NCBI GenBank assembly: GCA_040878185.1 | Contig: JBBDMS010000052.1 | Coordinates: 1-64,000, forward strand | Reading direction: 5' to 3' | Source of the DNA: JAWXBK01 sp040878185 | GTDB taxonomy: Bacteria > Pseudomonadota > Alphaproteobacteria > Dongiales > Dongiaceae | DNA: 64,000 bases | Shown: piece by piece, positions 18,027 through 26,250 of the stretch | Numbering within the stretch: the stretch's first letter is position 1 | Layout: each line of letters starts with the position of its first letter | Notes under the pieces: model-generated | What the model was told of the DNA's origin: nothing | Database searches by the model: none | What the model saw: the letters and a program-made list of their open reading frames with translations, nothing else | Translations under genes and position numbers: made by a program

Positions 18027-18933
18027 GAACCCCGATATTGCCACGCGCTGCGGCTTTGTCGCCGTCATCGGCGCGCCGAACGCCGGCAAGTCGACGCTGG
18101 TCAACCGTTTCGTCGGCGCCAAGGTTACGATCGTCTCGCCGAAGGTGCAGACGACGCGCATGCGCGTCATGGGCGTTGCCGTATCCGGCGAAACCCAGCT
18201 CGTGTTCGTCGATACGCCCGGCATCTTCACGGCGCGCAAGCGCTTCGAGCGCGCGATGGTCAAGGCAGCCTGGCGGGGTGCCGCCGATTCCGATGTCGTG
18301 CTGCTGGTGGTCGACGTGTCGAAGCGTCATCCGCTGGACGATAACGAGGCCATCATCCAGTCGCTGCGTGCGCATGACCGCAAGGCTATCCTGGTCCTGA
18401 ACAAGATCGACCTGATCAAACGCGATCAGTTGCTCGGCATCGCCGATACGCTGTTCGCAACCGGGGTCTTCTCCGACGTGTTCATGATTTCCGCCGAACG
18501 CGGTGACGGTGCCGACGATCTGTTCGCTTCCCTGGTCGCGCGCATGCCGCAGGGGCCGTGGCATTTCCCCGAGGATCAGCTTTCCGACCTGCCGATGCGC
18601 ATTCTCGCCGCCGAGATCGTCCGCGAGCATCTGTTCCGCCAGCTCTATCAGGAACTGCCTTACGCGCTGACGGTCGTACCCGAACTTTGGGAAGAATTCG
18701 AAGACGGCAGCGTGAAGATCAATGTCGCCATCGTCGTCGATCGCGACAGCCAGAAAGCGATCGTGCTGGGCAAAGGCGGCCAGCAGGTGCGTGCCGTGCG
18801 CGTCGCGGCGCAGAACGAGCTCGCCGAAATGCTCGGCCGCCGCGTCCATCTCTTCCTGCAGGTGCTGGTGCAGTCGGACTGGATCGAGAAGCGCGAGCAC
18901 TATCAGGCGCTCGGACTCGATTTCGAGGCCTAG
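18010..18933 (+). CDS. era: GTPase Era
   Basis: A 307-residue GTPase: P-loop GAPNAGKST (residues 21-29), a switch region with QTTR, DTPGI (G3), NKIDL (G4), and a C-terminal KH domain (IVLGKGGQQVRAVRVAA). Era binds the 3' end of 16S rRNA during small-subunit maturation. The start overlaps rnc; pairing with rnc is nearly universal because both act on rRNA processing. Two ATGs are possible, at 18010 and 18016; the first is kept. Confidence 0.96.
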   Translation: MSMTPENPDIATRCGFVAVIGAPNAGKSTLVNRFVGAKVTIVSPKVQTTRMRVMGVAVSGETQLVFVDTPGIFTARKRFERAMVKAAWRGAADSDVVLLVVDVSKRHPLDDNEAIIQSLRAHDRKAILVLNKIDLIKRDQLLGIADTLFATGVFSDVFMISAERGDGADDLFASLVARMPQGPWHFPEDQLSDLPMRILAAEIVREHLFRQLYQELPYALTVVPELWEEFEDGSVKINVAIVVDRDSQKAIVLGKGGQQVRAVRVAAQNELAEMLGRRVHLFLQVLVQSDWIEKREHYQALGLDFEA

Positions 18934-18956
18934 GCGCCGCCCGGGAGCCGTACGCA

Positions 18957-19694
18957 ATGGAGTGGACCGAGGAGGGGATCGTCCTCAGCGCGCGCCGGCA
19001 CGGCGAGGGCGCGGCGGTCGTATCGATCGTCACCCGCGGTCAGGGCCGCTTTGCGGGACTGGTCAAAGGCGGGTCGAGCCGCCGTCAGGCCGGTCGATAT
19101 GAGGCCGGCAACCGCGTGATCGCGACCTGGCGGGCGCGGCTCTCCGAGCATCTCGGCAACTTCACCTGCGAAGTCATGGCCAACCCCTCGGCCGGGTTGT
19201 TCGACCAGCCTCTGCGGTTGGCGGCGCTGACCGCGGCCACATCCGTGGCCGAAGCCGTGCTGCCCGAGCGCGAGCCGCATCCCGCCGTCCATGACGGGCT
19301 GGATCGGCTTCTGGCGGCGCTGGAGGCCGATCCCGACCCGCTCTGGCAGGCGCGCTATGTCCGTTGGGAACTGGCGCTGCTGGCGGAACTCGGCTTCGGG
19401 CTCGACCTCACCCGCTGCGCCATCTCCGGCGCGCGCGAGGGGCTTGCCTTCGTCTCGCCGCGGACCGGCCGCGCGGTCACCGCCGAAGCGGGCGCCCCCT
19501 GGTACGGCCAGCTCTTCGTGTTACCGGCCTTCCTCGTCGATCCCGCGATGCCGGCCGAAAGCGCGCAGGCGGCGCGCGCCGGTCTCGCACTGACCGGCCA
19601 TTTCCTCGAGCGCCATGTGTTCCTGCATCGCATCTCGGGCGAACCCGCCGCGCGGCGTCGCCTGATCCAGCGCCTCATCAGGGAAGGCGGGTGA
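18957..19694 (+). CDS. recO: DNA repair protein RecO
   Basis: A 245-residue protein with the RecO N-terminal OB fold (MEWTEEGIVLSARRHGEGAAVVSI) and helical C-terminal domain. Alphaproteobacterial RecO often lacks the full zinc-finger cysteines, and few Cys are visible here (one in LTRCAISG), so the finger is degenerate. With RecR it loads RecA on gapped DNA. The ATG at 18957 lies 24 bases after era; the longer upstream frame is an era shadow. It ends the core operon, and accessory DNA begins after it. Confidence 0.92.
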   Translation: MEWTEEGIVLSARRHGEGAAVVSIVTRGQGRFAGLVKGGSSRRQAGRYEAGNRVIATWRARLSEHLGNFTCEVMANPSAGLFDQPLRLAALTAATSVAEAVLPEREPHPAVHDGLDRLLAALEADPDPLWQARYVRWELALLAELGFGLDLTRCAISGAREGLAFVSPRTGRAVTAEAGAPWYGQLFVLPAFLVDPAMPAESAQAARAGLALTGHFLERHVFLHRISGEPAARRRLIQRLIREGG

Positions 19695-19855
19695 GGGGCG
19701 GTATCTGCTGATCGCCTTTAGTTGGTACGCACTATTTCTGGTTCTTCTGATTCGTCATCGCCGGGCTTGACCTGAACTCTTGCGGGCACACACAAGTTAT
19801 CAATCCATAATCGACACCCACCCATAATCGTCATCGCCGGGCTTGACCCGGCGAT

Positions 19856-19865
19856 NNNNNNNNNN
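19856..19865. other. Assembly gap (10 N)
   Basis: Ten N inside the left arm of the repeat. Both flanks carry CCCGGCGAT, so the assembler probably failed to merge a repeat overlap. True length and sequence here are unknown. Confidence 0.95.
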
Positions 19866-19903
19866 CCCCCCGCCCGGCGATCCACCATGCCGAGGCTTCG
19901 TCC

Positions 19904-20194
19904 ATGGGTGGTTATGTTTACATTCTGGCAAGCGATCGGAACGGAACGCTTTACATCGGCGTGACCAACGATCTCGTGCGAAGGGTCTATGAGCACCGCG
20001 AGGAGGTCGTCGAAAGTTTCACGGAGCGACACAACGTCAAACGGCTGGTCTACTTCGAGCGCCACGAGGACATCCGCGATGCGATACAACGCGAGAAGAA
20101 TCTGAAAAAATGGCCGCGGATATGGAAAGTCACCTTGGTAGAAGAGGCCAATCCCAACTGGCACGAACTCTATCCCACGATTGCCGGTGCGTAG
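19904..20194 (+). CDS. GIY-YIG nuclease family protein (small, stand-alone)
   Basis: A 96-residue protein that is a single GIY-YIG domain: YVYIL and LYIGVT form the two-strand motif, followed by the arginine helix DLVRRVYEH and the later REKNLKKW helix. Small stand-alone members (UPF0213/YhbQ-like) have no firmly known role; the fold is a nuclease fold. The gene lies between inverted arms of the dispersed repeat, with GAGG upstream of its ATG. This layout suggests the gene and repeat travel or are maintained together, which is inference. Confidence 0.85.
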   Translation: MGGYVYILASDRNGTLYIGVTNDLVRRVYEHREEVVESFTERHNVKRLVYFERHEDIRDAIQREKNLKKWPRIWKVTLVEEANPNWHELYPTIAGA

Positions 20195-20363
20195 GTCATG
20201 GAGGGGAGCTCAGTCGTTCCGTGGATTGCCGGGTCTTCGCCCGGCAATGACGATTGTGTGAGCCGGGCAGGATGCACAGGTGCTTCGCGTCAACGCAGGC
20301 CCCCTTGCCGCGCCGCCGGGAATCGCTTAACCGACGGCTGGCGCGTGTGAACGGAGGCATGTC

Positions 20364-21617
20364 ATGACATCGAACCCCGCCCATATCGGCGTGATCGGCG
20401 CCGGCATCGTCGGCGTCTGCACGGCGCTCTATTTGCAGCGCGACGGACGGCGCGTGACCCTGTTCGATGCCGGCGGGCCGGGCGAGGGCACGTCCTATGG
20501 CAATGCCGCGGTGATCGCCGCGGGTGCTGCCGAGCCGGTCGCGATGCCGGGGATCATCTGGCGTGTGCCCGGGATGCTGGTCGATCCGCTCGGGCCGCTC
20601 GCGATCCGCTGGCGCTATCTGCCGAAGCTGATGCCGTGGCTCGCCCAGTTCGTGCTGGCCTCACGTCACTGGCGCGTGGAGGAAAGTGCGAAGGCGCTCG
20701 CCGCGCTGTCGAAGCAGTCCATCACCGCCTATCGCACCCTGACCGGCGCGATCGGCATCGACGACATGATCGTCGAACGCGGCTGGCTGTCGGTCTATGG
20801 CAGCGATGCCGGCCTCGCCGGCGCCGCCGAAGAGCTCGATCTGCTGAAGCGCAACAATATGGAATTCGAGATCCTCAAGAAGGCCGAGATCCGACAGTTC
20901 GAGCCGTCGCTCGGCGACCAGTTCGAACATGCGGTCTGGCACAAGGAACATGCGCATACCGTCGATAATTTCGCCCTGGTGCAGAAATTGGCGCAGCATT
21001 TCCTCGCGAATGGCGGGCGGTTCGAGCGCGGCCGGGTACAGGATTTCGCACTCGGTCCCAATGGGCCGACCCATGTCGTTACCAGCGAGGGCCGGCACGA
21101 AGTCGATGCGGTCGTGATCGCGGCCGGTGCCTGGTCGAAGCCGCTCGCGAAGCGGCTCGGCCATTGGGTGCCGCTCGAAACCGAGCGCGGCTATCACGTC
21201 ATGCTGCCGCATGCCGGCGTCGCACCGCGTTTGCCGATCCATCTTGGCGACAACGGGTTCGTCGCGACGGGCCTCGCGGGCGGATTGCGTTTCGCCGGCA
21301 CCGTTGAACTCGGCGGTCTCGATCTGCCGCCGAACTGGAAGCGCGCGGACGTGCTGCTGAAGCATGGCAAGCGCGTCTTTCCGACGATCGACACGACGGA
21401 CCGGCGCTACTGGATGGGCTTCCGTCCCTCGGTGCCCGACAGCGTGCCGGTGATCAGCCAGGGTGCGCGTTATGCGAACACGTTCTTCGCCTTCGGCCAC
21501 GGCCATCTCGGTCTGACCTATGGCGCGATCACCGGCAGGCTGATCGCCGATCTGGTCGCCGGCCGTGCGGCTGCACTCGACATGGCGCCGTATCGCATCG
21601 ATCGCGCGTGGAACTGA
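20364..21617 (+). CDS. D-amino-acid dehydrogenase-like FAD oxidoreductase
   Basis: A 417-residue DAO-family protein. The Rossmann motif GVIGAGIVGVCTALYL near the start binds FAD; GTSYGNAAVIAAG is typical of DadA-like enzymes, as is the C-terminal GHGHLGLTYGAITGRLIADL. It probably oxidises D-amino acids or related amines at the membrane and passes electrons to quinone. A clear GGAGG ribosome site precedes the ATG. It stands alone between the GIY-YIG element and the toxin-antitoxin locus. The substrate is unknown. Confidence 0.87.
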   Translation: MTSNPAHIGVIGAGIVGVCTALYLQRDGRRVTLFDAGGPGEGTSYGNAAVIAAGAAEPVAMPGIIWRVPGMLVDPLGPLAIRWRYLPKLMPWLAQFVLASRHWRVEESAKALAALSKQSITAYRTLTGAIGIDDMIVERGWLSVYGSDAGLAGAAEELDLLKRNNMEFEILKKAEIRQFEPSLGDQFEHAVWHKEHAHTVDNFALVQKLAQHFLANGGRFERGRVQDFALGPNGPTHVVTSEGRHEVDAVVIAAGAWSKPLAKRLGHWVPLETERGYHVMLPHAGVAPRLPIHLGDNGFVATGLAGGLRFAGTVELGGLDLPPNWKRADVLLKHGKRVFPTIDTTDRRYWMGFRPSVPDSVPVISQGARYANTFFAFGHGHLGLTYGAITGRLIADLVAGRAAALDMAPYRIDRAWN

Positions 21618-21634
21618 GGCGGCGTTGGTACAGA

Positions 21635-21670
21635 TTGACGGTTGACGTAAATCGTCAATAAATCTATTTT
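21635..21670 (+). promoter_or_regulatory. Promoter and operator of the higB/higA-SIR2 locus
   Basis: A perfect inverted repeat TTGACG (21642-21647) - TAAAT - CGTCAA (21653-21658), with an additional direct half-site TTGACG at 21635-21640. TTGACG at 21642 also serves as a -35 with TATTTT (21665-21670) 17 bases downstream as a -10. Such overlap is what an autorepressing HigA would bind. Predicted transcription would start at or next to the higB ATG (21676), which also lacks a ribosome site, so higB may be translated leaderless. Confidence 0.6.
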
Positions 21671-21675
21671 TAACC

Positions 21676-21960
21676 ATGACCCTGAACTACCGCGACAAAC
21701 GGACTGCGGCGTTCGCAAACGGAACGTTTGTCCGGGAGTTTCAGGGCTTCGACAGGCAGGTGGCGAAGCGCCTCGAGATTCTGGATGCGGCCACGGCACT
21801 CGAAGACTTGCGGGCCTTGCCGAGCAACCGGGTCGAGGCGCTGACGGGCAGTCGAAAAGGCCAGTACAGCATCCGCATCAACATGCAATGGCGGATCTGT
21901 TTCGAGTGGCCCAACGGTGCGCGCGGCCCGTCGAACGTCGAGATTGTCGATTACCATTAG
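21676..21960 (+). CDS. higB: HigB-family toxin (RelE/ParE superfamily mRNA interferase)
   Basis: A 94-residue protein of standard HigB length. It shows FVREFQGFDRQVAKRLEIL, the loop RVEALTGSRKGQYSIRIN, then MQWRICFEW and the terminal VEIVDYH, the signature of the HigB/GraT group. Family members cut mRNA on the ribosome. No ribosome site precedes the ATG. The stop codon overlaps the ribosome site (AGGAGA) of the next gene, so translation is coupled to the antitoxin fusion. All conserved residues appear present, so the toxin is likely functional and must be restrained by its partner. Confidence 0.9.
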   Translation: MTLNYRDKRTAAFANGTFVREFQGFDRQVAKRLEILDAATALEDLRALPSNRVEALTGSRKGQYSIRINMQWRICFEWPNGARGPSNVEIVDYH

Positions 21961-21969
21961 GAGATATTC

Positions 21970-23937
21970 ATGCCCCGACCTGCCATCCATCCCGGCGAGA
22001 TTCTGGCCGACGAACTGGCCGAGCTTGGCGTGACGCCGACCGCGCTTTCGCGTCTCATCGACGTGCCGCCCAATCGCGTCACCCAGATCATTCATGGCCG
22101 TCGCGGGATCACGGGTGATACGGCGTTGCGGCTCGGTCACTGGTTCGGCACCAGTGCGCAGTTCTGGCTCAACCTCCAGAGCGCTTACGATATTCGTGTG
22201 GCCATGGAAAAGGCAGGGAAGGCGATCGCCCAACTCCCCATGCGCGCTAACGCAAATGCCGATCAAGCCACACCTGTCAAAGAAGAGTCGCAGGACAGGA
22301 CTCGGGCGCCAACGGCTTTGATTGAACACGAAGCTGGAGGCGCACAGCGAGGCAAGGTAACTCCTAAGACAATTCCAGCCACACCAAACCAAACTCGGCA
22401 ACGCTCAGGAGTGGTTAGTTTTCTTGGCGCAGGCGCAACGGCGGATGCCGCCTACCCCGTTGCTTCCGCACTCAACGAGCGGTTCCACGCTACGCTTGAG
22501 CAAGAAAAACAACGCGAGTCTAAGGCGCGCTCAGAAATGCACGCTGAACTACAGAAGATGCGATCCAATCCAAAGATTTTGTTGCCGGTCGGTGCCGAGT
22601 CTGTTGATCCAGCGAAAGATCCACCAATACTGGGCGACTGGTTTGTTGACTTCTGGGATCATTTTGTCGAAGTCAATTCAAGAATTCCTATTTTAGCAAT
22701 TCCACCGCCTAACAAGGATGGTTTTCCAAACTTGCCTTCTGTGGTCTTGCCGGGGCCTGCTGGGTCAGCCATTTTTACGCCCTATTCTGCGCGCGTTGAG
22801 CGACCTGTGCAGCGTGACATTCGCGCTCAACCCGCAATGGAAGATTTTTTTGCGTATTATGATAGTGCGATGCGCCCAAACATTGTCTATGCAGACGAAA
22901 GGGCCAGTTCAATTCGGGGGATGCGGCACAACTTTCGGCAACTGCGCCGACATGCACTTCAAATGGCATATTTGGCGTTGTCCCCTGGGCCAGAACACGA
23001 TGCGAGTTATCTGGAATGTCTTTTTGATCTTCATGGGCCCGGAGGGGGGGCGCCCTGTATTGCAACAACGAATTTTGATCTTTCAATCGAAGAAGTTTTA
23101 GCCACTCGCTTTCCAGCGTTCAATGACGGATTCAGTCCTGCGCCAATTGTTGATTTTCCCGCACCATTCCAGAGTGATCTTGAATCGTTGAAAGATGTCG
23201 CCGAAATGTGGAATGACATTACGACTTCTATGAATCTATTCGTTGGTTTTAATGCGGTCGATAAAAGCTTGCCAAAAGTTATTAAACTTCATGGTTCATT
23301 AGGTTGGTTCGCTCTGGAAGAGGGGTCCGGAGAGATAGGTGACCGCGACGAGTTGCGATTCAATTCTACTCTAGAGTTCTTTAAATGTGATTCTGAATTG
23401 TTCTTCAATCGAGATAGTAAGCGGCGTGAACCTAAAGGCATCGTCCTCAAGGGCGAAAGGCTGGAGCTCTCGAGAAAGGCGGGGGCTTTTTGGTTGCAAC
23501 CGTACATGATTTATTCACGTAACTTAAAGACGCATCCTGATCGTTTGTCGATCGCATTGATTCATGAGTTTATAAGTTCATTGGAAGCATCAGAGACAGT
23601 GATGGTTGTTGGTTATTCATGGCGTGATCCGCACCTGAATGACATCATACTAGACGAGGTGGCAAGAGGAATTAAATTAGTAAATGTTTCTCGAGAGCCA
23701 TTGCCTGAACAATTCGTCGCGTTAGTAACGCAACGGTTTCCGACTTCTTTTCCGGATACCGCTGCACGTATCTACACGGTGGGTGGGGGCGCTCGCTCTG
23801 TATTGCTCGATGGACAATGCATAAAGCCAAATGGCGATATCGTGAGTATCGATATCCCAAAGCTCCTCGCCAACAACAACGCCCTTGCTGAGTTCTGCCT
23901 AAAGGACAATTGGGCGTTGCGAGCACGGCCAGCATAA
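21970..23937 (+). CDS. HigA-type HTH antitoxin fused to a SIR2-like (NADase/deacetylase-fold) domain
   Basis: A 655-residue fusion. Residues 1-92 form a complete HigA (HPGEIL at 7-12, HTH at about 21-50 with GRRGIT), ending where ordinary HigA ends. A low-complexity linker (about 93-146) joins a SIR2-like domain: VVSFLGAGAT (148-157, NAD loop), ATTNFD (365-370, catalytic Asn368), LHGS (440-443, catalytic His441), and VGYSWRDPHLND (547-558). The HigA part has host-like GC (41 of 60 at 22021-22080); the SIR2 part is AT-rich (22 of 60 at 23221-23280). SIR2 domains of this type are NAD-depleting effectors in several phage-defence systems. The role here is inferred: toxin neutralisation and autorepression by HigA, effector activity by SIR2. 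Confidence 0.88.
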   Translation: MPRPAIHPGEILADELAELGVTPTALSRLIDVPPNRVTQIIHGRRGITGDTALRLGHWFGTSAQFWLNLQSAYDIRVAMEKAGKAIAQLPMRANANADQATPVKEESQDRTRAPTALIEHEAGGAQRGKVTPKTIPATPNQTRQRSGVVSFLGAGATADAAYPVASALNERFHATLEQEKQRESKARSEMHAELQKMRSNPKILLPVGAESVDPAKDPPILGDWFVDFWDHFVEVNSRIPILAIPPPNKDGFPNLPSVVLPGPAGSAIFTPYSARVERPVQRDIRAQPAMEDFFAYYDSAMRPNIVYADERASSIRGMRHNFRQLRRHALQMAYLALSPGPEHDASYLECLFDLHGPGGGAPCIATTNFDLSIEEVLATRFPAFNDGFSPAPIVDFPAPFQSDLESLKDVAEMWNDITTSMNLFVGFNAVDKSLPKVIKLHGSLGWFALEEGSGEIGDRDELRFNSTLEFFKCDSELFFNRDSKRREPKGIVLKGERLELSRKAGAFWLQPYMIYSRNLKTHPDRLSIALIHEFISSLEASETVMVVGYSWRDPHLNDIILDEVARGIKLVNVSREPLPEQFVALVTQRFPTSFPDTAARIYTVGGGARSVLLDGQCIKPNGDIVSIDIPKLLANNNALAEFCLKDNWALRARPA

Positions 23938-24007
23938 TTTGTCGGAGTTTTGCATGGAAGTTCGGGATGTTGGCCGCTACCTTGTCTGGTAGGTTCAAGA
24001 GGCATTT

Positions 24008-26242
24008 ATGGCGAAATCGACGAAGAGCGTGGCGCCGTCGGGCGAGATCCGGCCGGTCGAGCTGAAGGACGCGCTGTCCGAGCGCTATCTCGCCTATGCG
24101 CTCTCGACCATCACGTCGCGCTCGCTGCCGGATGTACGGGATGGATTGAAGCCGGTGCACCGGCGCCTGCTCTATGCGATGCGCGAGCTGCGGCTCGATC
24201 CCGGTTCCGGTTTCAAGAAATCGGCCCGCGTCGTCGGCGACGTGATGGGCAAGTTCCATCCCCATGGCGACGTCGCGATCTACGATGCGATGGTGCGGCT
24301 CGCGCAGGAATTCGCGCAGCGTTACCCGCTGGTCGACGGGCAGGGAAATTTCGGCAATGTCGACGGCGATAATGCGGCTGCGATGCGCTACACCGAGGCG
24401 CGGCTGACCGAGGTCGCCGCGTTGCTGCTCGAAGGCATCGACGAGGAGGCCGTCGATTTCCGCCCGACCTATGACGGCGAAGGCATCGAGCCGGTCGTCC
24501 TGCCGGCCGCCTTTCCCAACCTGCTCGCGAACGGTGCGCAGGGTATCGCCGTCGGCATGGCGACCAGCATTCCCCCGCACAACGCGGCCGAGATCTGCGA
24601 CGCGCTCCTACACCTCATCAAGTTTCCCAAGGCGACGATCGGCAAACTGATCGATCTGATGCCGGGCCCCGATTTCCCGACCGGCGGCATCCTGGTCGAG
24701 CAACGTCAGACGATCGAGGAGGCCTATCGCACCGGCCGCGGCAGCCTGCGTTTGCGCGCGCGCTGGAGCGTCGAAAAGATCAAGGGCGGCATCTGGCAGA
24801 TCGTCATCACCGAGATTCCCTATCAGGTGCCGAAATCGCGTCTGATCGAGAAGATCGCCGAGCTGATGCAGGAAAAGAAACTGCCGATTCTCGAAGATAT
24901 CCGCGACGAATCGACCAGCGACGTGCGCCTCGTGCTCGAGCCGCGCAGCCGCACGGTCGATCCCGATGCGCTGATGGAAAATATGTTTCGTTTGACCGAG
25001 CTGGAATCGCGCGTCTCGCTCAACATGAACGTGCTCGATGCGACCGGCATGCCGCGCGTCCTGGGATTGCCGGATCTGCTGCGCGCCTGGCTCGATCACC
25101 GCCGCGTCGTCCTCCAGCGGATCGGCCGGCATCGTCTTGCACGGATCGAACACCGCCTCGAGGTGCTCGACGGGCTGCTGATCGCCTATCTGAACATCGA
25201 CGCGATCATCAAGCTGATCCGGCAGGAGGACGAGCCGAAGCCGAAGATGATGAAACGCTGGAGCCTGAGCGACGTGCAGGCCGAGGCGATCCTCAATATG
25301 CGGCTGCGCGCTTTGCGCAAGCTCGAGGAAATCGAGATCCGCACCGAGCATAAGGCGCTGCAGGGTAAGAAACGCGATCTCAACGCACTCCTGAAGAGCG
25401 AAGACCGGCAATGGGAGACGATCGCCGGCGAAATCGCCGAAGTGAAGAAAAACTTTGGACCGAAGACGCCGCTCGGCGTGCGGCGCAGCAGTTTCGGCGA
25501 TGCGCCGAGTGCCGTCGTCATTCCGCTCGAAACCATGATTGAGCGCGAACCGGTCACGGTCATCTGTTCGCAGAAAGGCTGGATCCGCTCGATCAAGGGC
25601 CATGTCGAACCCTCGGCAGAACTCAAGTTCAAGGAAAGCGACCGGCTGCGCTTCGCGCTGCATGCGCAGACGACCGACAAGCTGTTGCTGTTTGCGACCA
25701 ACGGCCGCTTCTACACGCTCGGGGTCGACAAACTGCCGGGCGGTCGCGGTCACGGCGAACCGATCCGGCTGATGATCGATCTCGGCAACGATCAGGAGAT
25801 CGTCGCGCTCATGCTTTACGAGCCGGAGCGCAGGCTGATCGTCGCCTCGGCCGACGGCCGCGGCTTCGTCGTGCAGCAGGAGACGGTGATGGCGCAGACC
25901 CGTGCCGGCAAGCAGGTGCTCAATCTTGCGAAGGGCGCCGAGGCGGCCGCCTGCGCGATCGTCGAGGGCGATCATGTCGCGGTCATCGGCGAGAACCGCA
26001 AGCTGATCCTGTTCCCGCTGTCGGAACTGCCCGAGATGACGCGCGGTCGTGGCGTGATCCTGCAGCGCTACAAGGATGGCGGCCTTGCCGACATCAAGAC
26101 CTATGTGAAGAAGGAAGGTCTCACCCGGAAGACCGGCGACCGCACGCGCACCGAAACCGATCTGCGCGACTGGATCGGCAAGCGCGGCCAGGCCGGCCGC
26201 CTGCCGCCGCCGGGCTTCAGCAAGTCGGGCAAGTTCGGTTAA
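24008..26242 (+). CDS. parC: DNA topoisomerase IV subunit A
   Basis: A 744-residue type IIA topoisomerase subunit: RDGLKPVHRRLLYAM near the start, FHPHGD, the catalytic tyrosine Y128 in AAMRYTEARL, and a shortened C-terminal beta-propeller with GRGHGEPIRL. It decatenates daughter chromosomes with ParE. The residue after HPHGD, a quinolone-contact serine in enterobacterial ParC, is Val89, and the following acidic position is Asp93. The ATG has AAGAGG upstream. It is the first host-like gene after the AT-rich SIR2 coding region. Confidence 0.95.
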   Translation: MAKSTKSVAPSGEIRPVELKDALSERYLAYALSTITSRSLPDVRDGLKPVHRRLLYAMRELRLDPGSGFKKSARVVGDVMGKFHPHGDVAIYDAMVRLAQEFAQRYPLVDGQGNFGNVDGDNAAAMRYTEARLTEVAALLLEGIDEEAVDFRPTYDGEGIEPVVLPAAFPNLLANGAQGIAVGMATSIPPHNAAEICDALLHLIKFPKATIGKLIDLMPGPDFPTGGILVEQRQTIEEAYRTGRGSLRLRARWSVEKIKGGIWQIVITEIPYQVPKSRLIEKIAELMQEKKLPILEDIRDESTSDVRLVLEPRSRTVDPDALMENMFRLTELESRVSLNMNVLDATGMPRVLGLPDLLRAWLDHRRVVLQRIGRHRLARIEHRLEVLDGLLIAYLNIDAIIKLIRQEDEPKPKMMKRWSLSDVQAEAILNMRLRALRKLEEIEIRTEHKALQGKKRDLNALLKSEDRQWETIAGEIAEVKKNFGPKTPLGVRRSSFGDAPSAVVIPLETMIEREPVTVICSQKGWIRSIKGHVEPSAELKFKESDRLRFALHAQTTDKLLLFATNGRFYTLGVDKLPGGRGHGEPIRLMIDLGNDQEIVALMLYEPERRLIVASADGRGFVVQQETVMAQTRAGKQVLNLAKGAEAAACAIVEGDHVAVIGENRKLILFPLSELPEMTRGRGVILQRYKDGGLADIKTYVKKEGLTRKTGDRTRTETDLRDWIGKRGQAGRLPPPGFSKSGKFG

Positions 26243-26250
26243 TCTGATCC

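Larger units (their letters stand above)
19752..20254. repeat. Long copy (copy B) of the dispersed inverted repeat, carrying a GIY-YIG gene
   Basis: The left side holds a truncated arm (19752-19772) and a full arm (19828-19884, broken by an assembly gap, continuing CCACCATGCCGAGGCT). The right arm in opposite orientation lies at 20221-20254 (core GATTGCCGGGTCTTCGCCCG). The sequence just inside the left arm (ATGCCGAGGCTTCGTC) matches copy C (GTGCCGAGGCTCTGTC), and the base run before the right arm (GTCGTTCCGTGGAT) matches copy C (GTCGTGCCGTGGAT). Instead of a short spacer, this copy contains the GIY-YIG gene. Confidence 0.7.

Noticed and set aside
19904..20194. GIY-YIG gene as a homing endonuclease of an intron
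   Set aside because: The protein is a bare domain without DNA-binding extension, and no split gene or intron core lies around it.
21970..22260. HigA as a separate gene followed by an independent SIR2 gene
   Set aside because: The frame is continuous with no stop, and no ribosome site plus start codon is evident in the linker region before the SIR2 motif.
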